DNA of 8,022 nucleotides from an uncultured Peptococcaceae bacterium (GTDB lineage: Bacteria; Bacillota; Peptococcia; Peptococcales; Peptococcaceae), in NCBI GenBank assembly GCA_902496505.1, contig CABVBB010000077.1:1-8022 (forward strand), given 5' to 3'. The notes beneath the pieces were generated by a model that was given only the letters and a program-made list of their open reading frames with translations, was not told where the DNA came from and ran no database searches. The position numbers and the translations under genes are program-made. Position 1 is the stretch's first letter. Each line of letters starts with the position of its first letter. Below, one piece after another: positions 7,824 to 8,022 of the stretch.

Positions 7824-8022
7824 TGAAATTTAAACGGACAGCAGCTGTGGTTACAACATTAGCGTTCCTGTTCTCTATGAGCACCACGGCCGCAGCGGCA
7901 GGCGATGGTTCTGACCCTATTTCAGCGGTTGACCAAGAGACTGGTACAGTCTATATCGTAGTTGAAGATGCGGAGACCTATTTTTCTACTTTTGATAATG
8001 CTTGGCAAGCCATCATCAATGA
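7820..8022 (+). CDS. Second secreted protein, N-terminal part (runs off window)
   Basis: The first 67 residues of an exported protein of unknown function. Residues 1-27 form a signal peptide (MMKFKR, a hydrophobic core, then STTAAAA), and the mature part begins near GDGSDP. AAAGGAGGG (7802-7810) lies 9 nt before the ATG at 7820, which overlaps the previous stop in ATGA, so the two genes are translationally coupled. An ATG at 7823 in the same frame is an alternative start one codon later. The mature start (VYIVVEDAETYFSTFDNAW) resembles the opening of a surface repeat protein, but too little is present to classify it. It would be controlled by the same switch as the preceding gene. Confidence 0.75.
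   Translation, partial: MMKFKRTAAVVTTLAFLFSMSTTAAAAGDGSDPISAVDQETGTVYIVVEDAETYFSTFDNAWQAIIN

Overview
The window looks like a chromosomal segment of a low-to-mid-GC Bacillota-type bacterium, probably an anaerobe. The grounds are strong AAAGGAG-type ribosome binding sites, intrinsic terminators with U-tracts, a TTG start, a CotJC-like manganese catalase and clostridial-style secreted beta-helix repeats. A Negativicutes-like host is possible, but nothing here proves the lineage. All genes lie on the + strand.

Region 1 (1-2930): the 3' part of one, then a complete second, cytosolic metal-dependent phosphodiesterase/phosphatase of the alkaline phosphatase superfamily (type I phosphodiesterase/nucleotide pyrophosphatase group). 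They are tandem paralogues 16 nt apart in one transcription unit, closed by a strong terminator. Region 2 (2931-4483): a DASS/SLC13-type anion permease with its own terminator. Its nearness to the phosphodiesterases suggests a shared substrate theme, but the substrate cannot be read from the sequence. Region 3 (4484-5269): a small manganese catalase with all five expected metal ligands, followed by a bidirectional terminator.

Region 4 (5339-8022) is the most interesting part. A small serine recombinase of the DNA invertase/resolvase family starts at TTG. Its stop is 22 nt before a perfect 17-bp inverted repeat (5976-5992 and 6103-6119) that encloses 110 bp. Inside is a near-ideal sigma-70 promoter (TTGAAA, 17 bp, TATAAT) that in this copy points left, away from the genes downstream. 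Those genes are a complete secreted beta-helix protein and, overlapping it by ATGA, the start of a second secreted protein. The simplest reading is a recombinase-controlled phase-variable promoter switch for a surface/secreted-protein operon, captured in the OFF orientation. In this orientation the promoter would instead make an RNA antisense to the recombinase, which could stop at the bidirectional terminator behind the catalase gene. A leader of about 190 nt between the switch and the first secreted-protein gene has possible structure and two mini-ORFs of uncertain meaning.
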